64,000 nt of DNA from NCBI RefSeq assembly GCF_032854445.1, contig NC_088302.1, positions 47,094,521 through 47,158,520 on the forward strand, in the 5' to 3' direction. Position 1 is the first letter of the stretch, and every line of letters starts with the position of its first letter. Shown here piece after piece: positions 24,637 to 35,893 of this stretch. This DNA comes from Liolophura sinensis. Lineage: Eukaryota; Mollusca; Polyplacophora; Chitonida; Chitonidae. The position numbers and the translations under genes are program-made. The notes under the pieces were generated by a model. That model worked only from the letters and a program-made list of their open reading frames with translations. It searched no databases and was not told where the DNA came from.

Positions 24637-27600
24637 TAATAATAATATAATAAATATAATATTATGTATGTGCGGAAACCCACGACCATCCACATTGCAT
24701 CACCTGTCGGGTGTCATGAGTAGAGCGCGCGCTGCACCTATGTGACACGCGTCAATCAAGTGTCGTCTGGAAAAATTGTCTGGCTCTAGTGGCAGAGAAA
24801 CCCTTTTGCCAGACAGGCACAAGTTTTGCTGAACCACGATGGTTTTCTCTGCGGCAGACAAGGAATTGATCACCTTTTCAAGTAAAACAATGTAGAACGT
24901 CATTTTGAAATGTCCGGAACATGCGTTTTTGCCTCTATTTTGATTTTGGTCCCATGAACAGAAATCTTAAAGGATGAAATTGAAATTTGGTCTGTATACT
25001 TAAGACATAATGGCTTTTAAGTGTGTACATTTTTAGAAGCTGACATAAGATTTATTTATTTATTTATTTGATTGGTGTTTTACGCCCTACTCAAGAACAT
25101 TTCACTTATACGACGGCAGTCAGCATTATGGTGGATGACAACCGGGCAGAGCCCGGGGGAAGCCCACGACCATCCGCAGGTTGCTGAGAGACCTTCCCAC
25201 GTGCGACCGGAGAAGAAGCCAGCATGAGCTGGACTTGAACTCACAGCGACCGCATTGGTGACTCCTGGGTCATTACGCTGCGCTAGTGCGCTAACCAACT
25301 GAGCAACGGGGCTCCCTGACGTAAGAGGGTTTCGGAGATACTGAGTGTCAAAGTACGGCCCATTTTTTATGCCCACCCGATATATGCATTCTGCTACTTT
25401 TATTTGGATGAGACGATGTTCTTTTGGTAAAATTCTAAACATCGTGCTAGTAACCCTTTAAGAATATAGTTTCTAAAAAGACACGCTCAGTTATGTCATT
25501 GATACTGTTATAACAAAACCATTGTGTCAAAACCTAATTTCTTGAATTTGTTAACACTCTGTAAACTTTTCAAGCAGATAAAAACTTACTTGTCTCTCTG
25601 CATTTCTGACATCTTCTTCAGGCTGTTCCATCTCAACTATCTTGGCTGACTGGTCGGTTTTGACGATACCATGTGTGGCCCCGCCTATAGGTACGTCGCC
25701 ATTGCCACCAGTAAACACAGGTCGTCCTAACTCATCCAGCCCAAGGGTGCAAATTTGGACTCCCCCTTTGTCGCCAACATATTGAGTGTAATTTGCTTGA
25801 GCACCTCCGACTTTTCCACCAGGAAAATTGCTGGCATTACTCTGAGCACCACCAGGTTGTATTTCAACAATCTGACCTTCAACGAATTGGGTTCCATCAG
25901 TATGTGTACCATGTAGAAATCCCGTGTCTACGACGTAACCGCCTTCTACGCGAGCACCTCCGTTGTATGCATCTCCGACACCGCCATCTCCACCTCCGAT
26001 CCGGACTGCATTCATTTCGCTGAGAGCCTGGTATTCAGCAACAGCTTGCGTGTCTACCTTATTCAAATCTTCATTGGTCTTTTGTCTCTGTAGCTCTTCG
26101 GCAACTTTTTTCATTAATACGTCGTTTTTCACTTTTCTAATTTCTTCTTCGCGTTTTGATTGCATTTGCCCTCTTTCATCTTCCAGTTTCTTTCGCTGTT
26201 CAATGGTTTCTCTGCACACTCGCCCCTTCTGGAGATCCACGGCGTCTTTCTTCTCTTTCTTTAATCTCACCTTAACTTGTGAAGCCTTGTAACTTTCTTT
26301 TTGATTTTCGATCATCTGCTTCAAACTTTCGTCAGACACCACCTGTTATGAAAGGAAATTTTTTCAGGTAGTATTTATTCCTAAATTTCGCTTGTTTGTA
26401 ATCATATATAGGAGGAAAGAAAAACAGTCAGTGCTCATTTCTTCTTGAGGTGTTACCATTAATTTACTGTAATTAGTCCATGCCGAAAGAATATCGTAAT
26501 CACTACCTGGCCATGCTTACTACTCTGTCAGTTAGTCTCGACGTCAGCTATACTTTCTGAAAGCTGATGTATAATACGTTTATATGGTGTACAGTGTTAT
26601 GCTTCACCATTCTCCCTACAAGAGCTCATCTCTCCATCTCTCCAGGGTTGAGTTGGACTGCAAGTATGTGCTGAGATATTTCTTTGGATGTTTGTTAAGA
26701 CTAACCGAAAACTGGGTGAAACTACCTGCAATGTTCCCTTTAGTCAAGTGTTCTACTGCAGAGAAGTGAACTGAGTAGGACCAACGTTGTGAAAATTTGC
26801 TCCACGGTACTGAAATCAAGACAAATGCACCTAAATGTTCTACTTCATAAGTTTGCTTCTCGCCACGATATGCTTGAAATATTGCCGATGTGGCGTTAAA
26901 CCATAATCATTCATTCATTCATTCATAAGTTTACTGGCAAGGAGACGGTGGTGTGAATGTGTAAATGATTTGTATGTACTAGCAGCTAAAACAAGATCTT
27001 ACATAACGTGAGAGAGAGCCTAATTACTGCAGGAATTTCAGATGTGGACGATATTATGTTCTGACCTCAGAATATGCCATAAAACTATTATTATTCGGCA
27101 ACAGGTTTGTTAACCTTCAAACATTAATTAATCCCATCATAATGAAAACTTACCCTGTCGATCTCGGCCCTTTCATGTAGAAGTACCTTTCTTTGCAAAG
27201 ACTATTTGTCGTCATGATGGATAGACCTATGTTTATTTCAGGACAGTGTTTTACAGAAATGAATTCTATACACCATTATTCGCAGTTTTACCTTAAACAT
27301 CTGGAGGCAAGAATATTTCCCAGACCCCTTCGTCAAACTTGCAGACAGCTTTAGATCACATTCCTTATCCCCTGTATCCAGAGAGCCATCCCAAAGTCCG
27401 TTTTCGTTTTGGTGTAGATGGTTCCATGTACCACCAATTACCGCCACTCCAGCTGCACCGGGAATGTCCACCAAAAACCGGATCGTGCAATTTGTGGGCA
27501 AGAATCCGGAAGTAGGTTCCAGTAAACGAAAGTTATCTTTCCAGTTAGAGAAGACTTTGGGGAAAGGGAGAGCACCAACCTTAGGAAAGTCTGCCTGGAT

Positions 27601-30121
27601 CATACCATAATAGACCGGAGGGTATCCACTAACAGAAGACGACCTGTCTTTGCCATAAAGAATAAACTGGTATGTACCTGGTTCAGGAAATACCATGTGA
27701 ACTTCTGCTTTCCCGGAGTTCGTTTTGCAAATTGCGTACTCGTCCAACTCCTTGTAACTTGACCCGTCCTGGAGGCAGAGTTTGGGAACGAGGCAGACTG
27801 ATTCTGGCGTCTGAAACCTCACTACCAACTCTCCAGACTCGCTGCAAGTAAAATATCCAGAGTCACCTCCTACGGTGGCCATATTAAGTTGACGAAAGTT
27901 GCCATTAGGACCAACTCGACCGTTGTACACAGCAGGAAAAGGTGACAAATCCTCTGCAGGTTCGTCGCATACAAGAAGAAAATTGCAAACGTTCGGAAAA
28001 TTTCCGTTTGCTCCAACTTCCTTTGCATACAGACAAAGCATGTATTTCCCAACTCGCGGAAGCCTCACTTTGAAAATAATATCATTACCTTCTCGACGGC
28101 TAAAGGCGAAGTTCTTGTACTTAGCTTCCGACTCACCCTTCCGGAGAAGTTTATGCAAAATTTCGACATCTTTGTGAAGACGAAAGCGAATTTCAACCTC
28201 CCCTGCTTCAGTTTCAATACGTCCAGATTTGTGGGAAGCCAGTTCGATTCCTAGGGCCTCTGTGTCGGCTCCAAGCCCCCACTCGTGTCTGGGGTTATTA
28301 GGGTTGGGCTCAAACTCGGTCAACTTTACAGCCTGGTCGCAATATATCACGTAAGAGCAAATGCTTGAAAACTCGTTACATTCATTTGTGGTATCTTTAC
28401 TGAAGAGCTTAAATTTGTATTTTCCAGGAAACGGGAAATGAATGTTTGCCACCATCGTAGAACTCTCTTTCAGAATCTCAAGAAACACGAAATTTTCCAG
28501 GTAAGTTTCATTCGTTTCAGATATCACACCATTTCGTTGTAAAAGATACAATCTATAAACGAAGCGCCGCCGTCCACTTTGAGCGACCTTCAAAGTCAAT
28601 GTACACTGTGTGCTTTCGAATTCCAGTATACATTTTGGATGACTATCCAGGTCAAAGGCCAAATCAAAGAAACTTGGTTTGAGGTACGCCATTTTCTGAA
28701 ACTCGTCTAAAGTCAATGGCCTCGCCAACAGTTGCCATCTGTCATCATAAGGAAAATGGCTATAAATTAAGTGATGGGGATCCGTGAGAAAGTAAAACTC
28801 TTCATAGGCGTAAGACATACTCGCTGCCTTCCTGTGTTGTTTTTTCGAGGAAGCAGACGACCCCCCGGCTCCGCCTACAGATACGTGACTAGATCCCCAC
28901 TGGCAGTCGACCAATCGCCAGCTGTCTCTCACAAAGACTGCGGACCAGACGCCAACATGATCTGTCACTTCTTCTCCTGGTTCATACCCTACGCCCTTGA
29001 CAAATCCATGGATGAGAACGCACGCCACCTTGGCCAAACTGAAACACAAACGAAAAGTTCGGTGTACACAATCCTATTCCCATGCACATGGTAAAATAAA
29101 CTACATCATGGCAGTTCTGCTATGACACGTGTACCAGGCTCTGCTTCGCAAACAAGACAAAAATCATGTATAATGTAACTTTTTCATGCAATTGCTCTGT
29201 CACCCATTGGGTAACCCATAACTCACCTACACATCTTTTGGAATAGTTCAGCATAGCCACCTTTCCCCTGTTTGATTCGCAAGAAGTAATAGCCAGCGGT
29301 ACAGGGTGCTTGCACTCCAATCAGATCCATGTTGTTGATGTCCTGAGCGGCAATCCAACGAAATATAACTCTTACAGCACCTAAACTGTCCTTTGTCGGC
29401 TTCAGAAGGTCCCCCACCAAGTCTTCTAGGTTGTCAAGGCAACACTCAGCGGGCATCTGAAACCGAGATTCAATACTGTTAAAACTTGTATTACAGTGAT
29501 CTGAACTGCATGTAATGGTTTAATTTACTGTGAATAGGGTCCAACGGAGTTCAACTGAGACCTCAATGAACTTAAAGTGACGTTGAACGGCCAAGTTTAT
29601 AACAAATTAAGACATACACAGAGTACATTTGAACGTCTAAAATTGGTATAAAGCCTTAGTGCTCCAATCAGCATCATCCTAATTAAAACGTTTTTTTTGG
29701 CTGGTTGTAGGCTCACGTATCTGTCAATCAAGCTCATTGCCCTGTACACAAAACCCGAAGTTACCTGTGTAGCGTGTCTGTCGATCTCAACGAAGTCCTC
29801 CAGCTTAAACACATCACGTTTCCAGTTCTGGGCCGGGAAGGGTAACTTCCTAATCCCCCCCGCTGTGGAAACTTCATAACCACACTTCGAATATTCCCGT
29901 TGGGCCTCTTCCAAAAGGGATGGAGTGGGGAAGTCTTGGAAGAATTTCTGGCCAGGGCCATTTCTGAAGTCATCAACGCAGGATTCTTCCGGTAACGTCA
30001 ACAAAGTTTGGCTGCTATGATGTTTCTCGTTGCCGTTTCTGAATGCACTGATGCGGCCATTTTGTTTTCTCGGCTTAACATCTTGTACCGCTCTGAAGGT
30101 CGTTACTCTGGTCAGCCGAGC
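19509..30121 (-). CDS. KY/hillarin-like pseudo-transglutaminase with dynein-stalk-like C terminus
   Basis: Eleven coding exons: 30121-29765, 29456-29227, 29038-27292, 27186-27154, 26342-25590, 24873-24738, 24405-24334, 23759-23592, 21709-21372, 20635-20450, 19739-19509 (TAG at 19511-19509). Phases join without a break, giving at least 1416 residues; the start codon lies upstream and was not found. Order: N-terminal region; transglutaminase-like core (about 130-245) with IFRWIA, GKGGYAELF, DHVGVWSAV, WRLVDCQWG; four Ig-like repeats (PGKYKFKLF, VGKYMLCLYAK, PGTYQFILYGKD and a last one); basic coiled coil and Gly-rich linker; helical repeats; then a stalk-like part (TELRRYNNPPEMVHQVMIAT ... LHPEIAARA ... 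SSGAAAFYVWVKGI) and a Thr/Arg tail. KY and hillarin are cytoskeletal proteins with this core. The catalytic Cys position is Lys, so no peptidase activity is expected. Alternative: two genes, but phase continuity argues for one. Confidence 0.8.
20450..21709 (-). CDS. Two exons: dynein microtubule-binding-stalk-like region
   Basis: Exon 21709-21372 reads LERLSKLKSSILSMDAGTMT then ELRRYNNPPEMVHQVMIATF. Exon 20635-20450 reads KRRVLEFDVDQLHPEIAARA and RLISSGAAAFYVW. In dynein heavy chains the stalk has the same order: L-x-ELKSF-x-xPP-x-V-x-x-V, then W-K-x-x-K, then a YDKENIHP-like motif, then the SxAAxxLCxWV motif. The match is by eye and by motif order. No AAA+ motor domain is present in the window. 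The 5' splice of the first exon (TTTTAAAG acceptor) is chosen for frame. Confidence 0.75.
20773..20985 (+). repeat. Second interspersed repeat family, longer copy
   Basis: It starts with the CCAATACCGCCTATGGACTG segment shared with 19250-19310 and runs through CTGAAGGTCGGTGCTTTTCT and CCGGGCATTCCGGTTTATTC. It matches 10600-10795 in its 3' half. It lies in the last intron of the KY/stalk gene. No tRNA-like boxes seen. Confidence 0.55.
23592..24873 (-). CDS. Three exons: helical repeats before the stalk
   Basis: Exons 24873-24738 (VINSLSAAEKTIVVQQ...), 24405-24334 (LSIAQAGNLAEKEKQEEIAE) and 23759-23592 (TRAKAAQEELQAAMQKADK, LLEAAIKGFREKN). Junctions are phase 1. The first exon has two possible donors, GTGCAG after 24738 or GTGATG after 24704; only the first joins the next exon in frame, using the acceptor ending GGCAG at 24406. 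The text is heptad-like, as expected for one arm of a coiled-coil stalk. Confidence 0.75.
24601..24660. repeat. AT dinucleotide and TAA microsatellite
   Basis: (AT)n at 24601-24630 is followed by (TAA)n/(AATA)n to about 24660. It lies in an intron of the KY/stalk gene just downstream of the 24738 exon. Confidence 0.95.
25050..25315 (-). repeat. tRNA-derived SINE, full length, minus orientation (intron of KY/stalk gene)
   Basis: Minus-strand order: GGAGCCCCGTTGCTCAGTTGG (A box), GAGTTCAAGTCC (B box), CCGGGCTCTGCCCGGTTGTC core, GCCGTCGTATAAGTGAAATG, ACCAATCAAATAAATAAATA tail. It is in the sense orientation of the host gene and shares all landmarks with the copies inside SCLT1. Confidence 0.93.
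25590..26342 (-). CDS. Exon: charged coiled coil followed by Gly-rich linker
   Basis: The exon encodes 251 residues, phase 0-0. The first half is highly charged helix (SQVKVRLKKEKKDAVDLQKG, KREEEIRKVKNDVLMKKVAEE). The second half is Gly/Val/Thr-rich with irregular repeats (GGGDGGVGDAYNGG, DGTQFVEGQIVE). It acts as a spacer between the KY part and the helical/stalk part. Function unknown. Confidence 0.8.
26866..26932 (+). repeat. SINE tail with (ATTC)n, third family
   Basis: CGATATGCTTGAAATATTGC then CGATGTGGCGTTAAACCATA ends in (ATTC)n. It lies in the intron between exons 27154 and 26342. It resembles a SINE 3' end with a CGTTAAACC motif, related in form to 12105-12195 but with a different simple repeat. 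A fragment with GACGTTAAACCATAA also occurs near 24013. Confidence 0.6.
27154..27186 (-). CDS. 33-nt microexon of the KY/stalk gene
   Basis: It is bounded by GCAAAGAAAG and GTAAGT and encodes VLLHERAEIDR. It is phase 0 on both sides, linking ...CLQMFK to VVSDESLKQM. The acidic/basic helical sequence fits the coiled coil that follows. The acceptor is purine-rich, so the exon may be skipped in some transcripts; skipping keeps the frame. Confidence 0.65.
27292..29038 (-). CDS. Large exon: His/Asp half of the core plus four Ig-like modules
   Basis: The exon is 1747 bp, bounded by GTTTCAG and GTAAAA. The first 50 residues finish the core with His in DHVGVW and Asp in LVDCQWG. Then come repeated modules of roughly 110-130 residues, each ending in a PGxYxFxLxxKD-like strand and a hydrophobic ...CNFLLVC or CSYVIYC strand. 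The last module has VIGGTWNHLH. KY and hillarin proteins share this C-terminal layout. Confidence 0.88.
29227..29456 (-). CDS. Exon with N half of the transglutaminase-like core (nucleophile region)
   Basis: The exon lies between a CGGTTTCAG acceptor and GTGAGT donor. It begins MPAECCLDNLEDLVGDLL and carries RVIFRWIAAQDINN, the family's helix before the active site. In KY-type cores the nucleophile sits in a GxCxGYAxLF-like motif; here the sequence is IKQGKGGYAELF, with Lys in the cysteine position. The nearby Cys (MCS) is after the motif and not in register. Confidence 0.85.
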
Positions 30122-32299
30122 CTGAGTAGTGAAGAAACCATGAGCTAAGTGCCTTGCAATCAACACACATGTTACACCATTTGCTATGGCACTCCGTAAA
30201 AATGAACACTATTAAGGTTAGGTTTGCTGTGATGCTTATTGTATCAAAACTGGCCTGTTGTTACCCGGGCACTTAAATATATACATCATCTGTGTTGATG
30301 GGAGTGGAGATGGGAGTGGGGTGATACTCCCGATGGCCTGAAAAGTTATCCCCAAGAATGTGATTTTGTTCACGGTGTTACGTTCATTTATATCAACGAT
30401 CTAAATATAGGTGGTTACATATCAAGATTATTTAGCTTGATGTATAGGCCTAACATTATGGTATATGACAGGAAATGTCTTGCTTTTATTACCTGACTTT
30501 GAACATTGATCACAGAATCCCCAGCTGACACTCGGTTGCTGAGAGATATAGCACATCCCATCTTCCATACACAGCGCTATTTACAAGACATGACTGCAAC
30601 ACGTGATACTAGCTTTAACTGTCAGGAAGGCTGTCTGCAAAACAAAATCATACGTGTTCTGAAGCAAAGTATTGGTCAGTATAAGTTCTTAACTGAAGCC
30701 AAAACACAATATACACTAAAGCCGCACCCCAAACACCACGAGGTTGTGACTGCTATAGATCAGTTGTAGCTTTTTTCTGTATTCAGCAATATTTCTTCGG
30801 ACAAAGACGCTGCATCTGTATTACAATAATAAGGATGAAACGCTATGATTCTACAATCCAGTCCGTCATACAGACCGTTATTCACAAGCAGAATTTTCAG
30901 GGAAATTATGGTGGAGAAAGAAAGACTTCTCTTGGGCAAGGAGACAGTGATTGAGCGAACACCTCGTCACTCCACTTACGGACGTTATCTTTACTTAATC
31001 TATTTCATTTAGGAAGTAAATGTGCATTATATATACATATGGGCTCTCGATTCCAACCATTATCAATTTTTTGGCCTAAAACTTCATGAAAATGACCAAA
31101 CATTTAAAAAAATATTAGTATTCTTAACATATAATGTGTACTGTACCTCTGAAGATGGGCAAAAGGCAAAAATGAATGCAAATACATATTGAATTTGAAC
31201 ACTAAACATATTTTAGCGGCGATCAATTCACAATTAGACTTGTTCACTTAAACTCAAGTATCCTTTCAAATGCATTGTTGATGCTAAGTGCAATGTACCT
31301 ACCAAAATCATCGACATGCCGTTCGTCTTGTGCCGTGGGTCTCTTAACCATACATGCCCCGAAAGGTAGATTCCAAATGGCAGATGGCGTTGAAGCCGGT
31401 ACAGGTCAAAGGCATTTTCGACAGATTAGAAACTATCAATGGTTCGGTACCATGCATATTTAATGACTGTTTGGGTGTTTCTAAGTAGCCGTAAATGAAC
31501 CTTACCCTACACAGCATGTGCTACTGTACAGCGGATTGGGAAGCAGCCAACAGTTCTGATCTAGAACAGATCCTTCAAAGAAAAGTCATTATACATTTAA
31601 ACACTACAGGCTATCGCCAGGTCAAAATTTGAAGGTGGAATAACTGGGTATTAATAAATAGAACGTCAAAGAGATTTTACCAATGATTTTTGCGCAAACG
31701 CAATCAAATTTTTGTCACCATTTTAGAACAGCCTAAATTGCCTTACACAAACTATCAGTCTAGTATGGGCAGGCGCTACGGCTCAAAATCGGTAATAAAA
31801 TTCCAACAATTTTCAAAGCGTGTCGCATTGTATCTTTTTCAAACTTTACACTTATTTGAGCACTGTTAGGTACGAATCTGACATTAACAGAAACACAATA
31901 ATTTCAGCTATTCTTGGTATATACTGGAAATTTTATTTCATTAGCAAATATGGATTTTTTTAAAAACATCTCAGATATGACCTCTTGAAACAGTGTGGGT
32001 CTACTGTGGTGTAGAAAATTTTTAAAAAACCCAAACAGAACACTTGAGAAAATAATGAAGATACAGGAAAACGCTTGTGCGATTACTTTGCAGCCGATTT
32101 TGTGTGTTTAAAGAAGGAACGCAAACAAAAAGCAATTATAAAACTCCGACTGATCTGATGGTCTGCCAAACCTGTTCGTGAATTTCTTCATTGAAAGCAC
32201 GAGGACAATATACGAGCGAACGATTTAAAATTGCCACGCCAGCAGTACCTCTGCCATATCATGGCGACGAAGATAATATATGATGGCCTACTTAGTACA

Positions 32300-32400
32300 T
32301 TTATTTATTTTACTCGATTGGTGTTTTGCGCCGTACTCAACAATATTTCATACGACGGCATTGGACTCCGTCGTATAAGTGAAATATTTTTTAGCACGCA
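32300..32400. repeat. Foldback (inverted) element made of SINE tail ends
   Basis: The left arm reads TTTTGCGCCGTACTCAACAA, TATTTCATACGACGG. After a short ATTGGACT loop the right arm reads CCGTCGTATAAGTGAAATAT, TTTTTAGCACGCA. The arms are inverted copies of the SINE 3' body and would form a long hairpin. The left arm has lost CTT within TTTCACTTATACG. Confidence 0.8.
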
Positions 32401-32421
32401 GGTTTTGATGTCGTTTTAGAT

Positions 32422-32703
32422 TCATTTTATTTATTTATTTATTTATTTGATTGTTGTTTTATGCCGTACTCAAGAATATTTCACTTATACGACGGCGGCC
32501 AGCATTATGGTGGGAGTAAAACCGGGCAGAGCCCGGGAGAAAACCACGACCATCCGCACGTTGCAGCAAGACCTTCCAACGTACGGCCGAAGAGGAAGCC
32601 AGCATGAGCGGGACTTGAACTCACAGCGACCGCATTGGTGAGAGGCTCCTGGGCCATTACGCTGCGCTAGCGCGCTAACTAACTGAGCCACGGAGGCCCC
32701 CCC
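32422..32703 (-). repeat. tRNA-derived SINE, full length, minus orientation
   Basis: Head on the minus strand: GGGCCTCCGTGGCTCAGTTA, B box GAGTTCAAGTCC. Body: CCCGGGCTCTGCCCGGTTTT, GGCCGCCGTCGTATAAGTG. Tail: (AAAT)n. One of the best-preserved copies, 20 bases from the foldback element. Confidence 0.95.
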
Positions 32704-34883
32704 TAGTTAATACATAGTTCAGGTTAACCAATTAAGGTGTCAAGGGCAGTAGGCCTTGTGGAACCAAGAACGGCATAATTTAACCAAATCTATTCCAATC
32801 CACAGAGACATTGAAAATGCTCCAATGACCTGTTCATCGTTTTTAGACATTTCATGTAGTATATTGTCGAGAATTTACGGGTATTCATTGTTTTCTCATT
32901 TCCATTCAAGTCAGGTTTGAATGCCGTGCGATTCTTTGACATTAATCTTCTTCCACTGGCCGAGACAAGTTAAAAATTCATGAAACCTACATTCCAAAAT
33001 ATTTTACAAGTAGGCCTACTGTGTAGTGTAATGTAACTCGAACTGTTTTAGCCTTAGCATTACTGGCACAGAACACGTGCCTGTGATCAATTATTTACCA
33101 CACCTCACATGGCAGACGGCATTTTCTTCCAAAAACCCGGGCTACAGATTATTTTAATACTAGTTTCAATCGCTTAGAGTGTAGATACGAAAACACTCTG
33201 TCCTATATTTCACCAAAGGTAACACTTTTATGTAGATGAATATATGTACGCAATTTATGTACCTTCGTCATTTTGATATCGAAGGCCATGATTTGTATCC
33301 TCATTTTGGTTCTTGCCAAAAAGTTGAGACATATCAATAGATTTTAACTCTCATGCTACACATTCCAGAATATAATACGATCAATGACCCGATAGCAAAA
33401 TGTCTACATTGCGTTTTCTGTGACGTTCTGTCGCGAACAATTTTGTTACGCCAAAGAGTATCTCCGGTTGGGACGGGGTCATTACGGACGAACGGCTGTT
33501 GTTGTTGCCTTATAGATATCCTAACAATAGAAACAGAATTATAGATTGGGCGTGTTGCTGAACAACAACCGCACACAAAGCCACAAATATTTCAACAAGT
33601 ACATCTAAAAAACACATAGGTTTATTAATGGACGGTAAAAGAATGGAATGTAACATGTACAAGGACACTTCGATGTTTTGTTCCTTTGATTATAAGGGCT
33701 AAAATATCTACAGAATAAATTTTTCATCTTTTCCAAATCAGTTTGCAAAAATATTTTGCAAAATTAATAAATATTTCCTGATACCAGCTGGATGAGTGAA
33801 GTTGCAATATCAGCATGCTGCTACAAAAGGCCCAGAGTGAAAAATCCAAAACTTCTTTCAACATAAAAGAATGAAGACCGAGTATATTAAATTAAACAAT
33901 GGTAATATTACTAATCCGTATGGAATTACACATATAAATAAAGAAACAGAAAGACATGGAAAGCAATACTTTCGCACAAAAGTTCATAGCCCACGTGTCA
34001 ATAAATGCAATGTGGGAGTAACCTACAAATCATACAAGTGACTTGATAAAAATGAGACCTACGTAACACATCAATAGATCATTCTACAACAAAACGAAAG
34101 TTGTGAACAAGTGTAATATAACCTCCAGCGGAACCAGTGAGTTCAGCATAGCTGTTAAGCAATGAAACTGAAGAAAGTCTAGTTACGTTTGGTCTGTTTA
34201 TCCATAATGCAGTTTTACTATTAGACACACTAACTGATGTCAGTTTACATTACATAATACATGCACATTATGCAGTCAGTTGGTTGTAATGTGGTGCCAA
34301 AACTAGTTCTTTTTTCTGTTAACATATGGGAATACATATCCATTAAAGCTAATCAAAGCTAAATACAGAGACTTATGGTAGTTAGTCATGGTATAAATGT
34401 AGTACATGTTTATATTCCTTTATACCAACATAAAAATATTAATAAATATTCTCAATGAAATACTGACAGTATTAAATAAAATACTTGTATACGAAACCCA
34501 GTAATTACTGTTTAATGAAGCACCAAGGTAACGAGAATAATAAATGTAAGTTTATTAACTGTCAAACTTGTACCTTAATCATACAATAACCTGGGACTTT
34601 ATGGAGAGCTTGGAATGAAATATGATGTGATGTAATATCTGGTAATAATGTCTGGTCAACCAGCATCAGTTTGTCCAAAAGATATTTTCAAATATGGTAA
34701 CATTATTTATTATCTTAGTAAATTTTTTTATTAAATACTTGTGACGGGTATTCTCTGGTAAAAGTGTTCATACACTTAACGGCAAAATGTCATGAAGAGA
34801 GTGACAACTGCACATAAAATATAGTGTACAGATATACACATTTACATCAGGAGCATTAGTGTATCAGCTTTAAAAACATGTGA

Positions 34884-35149
34884 CTGGCCTCCGTGGCCGA
34901 AAGGGTTAGCACGCCAGCACGGCGCAATGACCCAGATGCATCTCATCAATGTGGTCGCCGTGAGTTAGAGAACAGCTCATGCTGGCTTCCTCTCCGGCCA
35001 TGAGTGGGAAGGTCTGGCAGCAACCTGCAAATGGTCGTTGGTTTCAACAAGCATCTACACAGTTTCCTCCCACCATAATGCTGCTGGCCATCATATAGTC
35101 AAATATTCTTGAGTACAGTGTAAAACACCAACGAAATAAATCAATAAAT
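34884..35149 (+). repeat. tRNA-derived SINE, full length, plus orientation
   Basis: It starts CTGGCCTCCGTGGCCGAAAG and contains GACCCAGATGCATCTCATCA, CTCATGCTGGCTTCCTCTCC, then TTCTTGAGTACAGTGTAAAA, ending AAATAAATCAATAAA. The B box is degraded (GAGTTAGAGAACAG). It lies only about 30 bp from the oppositely oriented copy at 35181. Confidence 0.92.
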
Positions 35150-35180
35150 TGAAAACATGGGAAATCGACCACAGGATTTT

Positions 35181-35430
35181 TATATTTATTTATTTGATTG
35201 GTGTTTTACGCCGTACTCAAGAATATTTCGCTTATACGATGGCGGCCAGCATTATGGTGGGTGGAAACTGGGCAGAGCCTGGGGGAAACCCACGACCATC
35301 CGCAGGTTGCTGAAAGACCTTCCCATGTACAACCGGAGAGGAAGCCAGCATGAGCTGGACTTGAACTCACAGCGACCGCATTGATGAGAGACTCCTGGGT
35401 CATTACGCTGCGCTAGCGTGCTAACCAACT
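35181..35430 (-). repeat. tRNA-derived SINE, minus orientation
   Basis: Tail TTTATTTATTTGATTGGTGT at the left, head ending GCTGCGCTAGCGTGCTAACC at the right. The last 20 or so bases of the tRNA-like head (GAGCCACGGAGGCCCC) are missing. With 34884-35149 it forms a tail-to-tail inverted pair. Confidence 0.92.
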
Positions 35431-35893
35431 AGGATCTTTATAAATACACTGCTTAATTCTGAAATATCAGATGGAACTCACAGGATGCATTTTACTTTAG
35501 CCCTGAATGAACATGCAATTAACGATAAATACCTTTAGACAGACTACACAAATGCATGTAAGTGTAAATATCAAATGTAATGTATAAAAGAGTCTTCTCT
35601 GCATTAACTCAGCTTGTCAAATGATAAACATGTATGGAGTACATCATAGTTTTAATTGACACATCATCTCGCACACTTCTCCATACCAAGACATCAAACT
35701 ACTCAAACACACTCTATGGTCAACTATTAAAATGAATAAATGATTTGGGTTTATGGACGAAAATTTTGAAACTTGCTGTTTGGAATGATATAATTGACTG
35801 AAATAGTCATTGGCTGCTATTTACATGCATCTGTTCATATATACACATTTGCATATAGAAATATGAATGTATGAACTAGTTTATATGGCTTTG

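Noticed and set aside
24704..24737. Extension of the 24873 exon to the CAG|GTGATG donor at 24704
   Set aside because: It gives phase 2, which does not join the next recognisable coiled-coil exon in its coding frame. The CATAG|GTGCAG donor at 24738 does.
29597..30166. Minus-strand frame extending upstream (ARHLAHGFFTTQ) and downstream (VTSGFVYRAM) of the first KY exon
   Set aside because: The true exon is bounded by a TTCTTCACTACTCAG acceptor at 30122 and a CAG|GTAACT donor at 29765; the extensions are intronic read-through and the apparent start is TTG.
30506..30769. 87-codon plus-strand open frame upstream of the KY/stalk gene
   Set aside because: No similarity, signal or splice context recognised; likely chance.
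32640..32700. Genuine tRNA gene at the SINE heads
   Set aside because: A and B boxes are present, but the cloverleaf arms do not pair properly and the sequence continues into the shared SINE body; the heads are tRNA-derived, not functional tRNAs.
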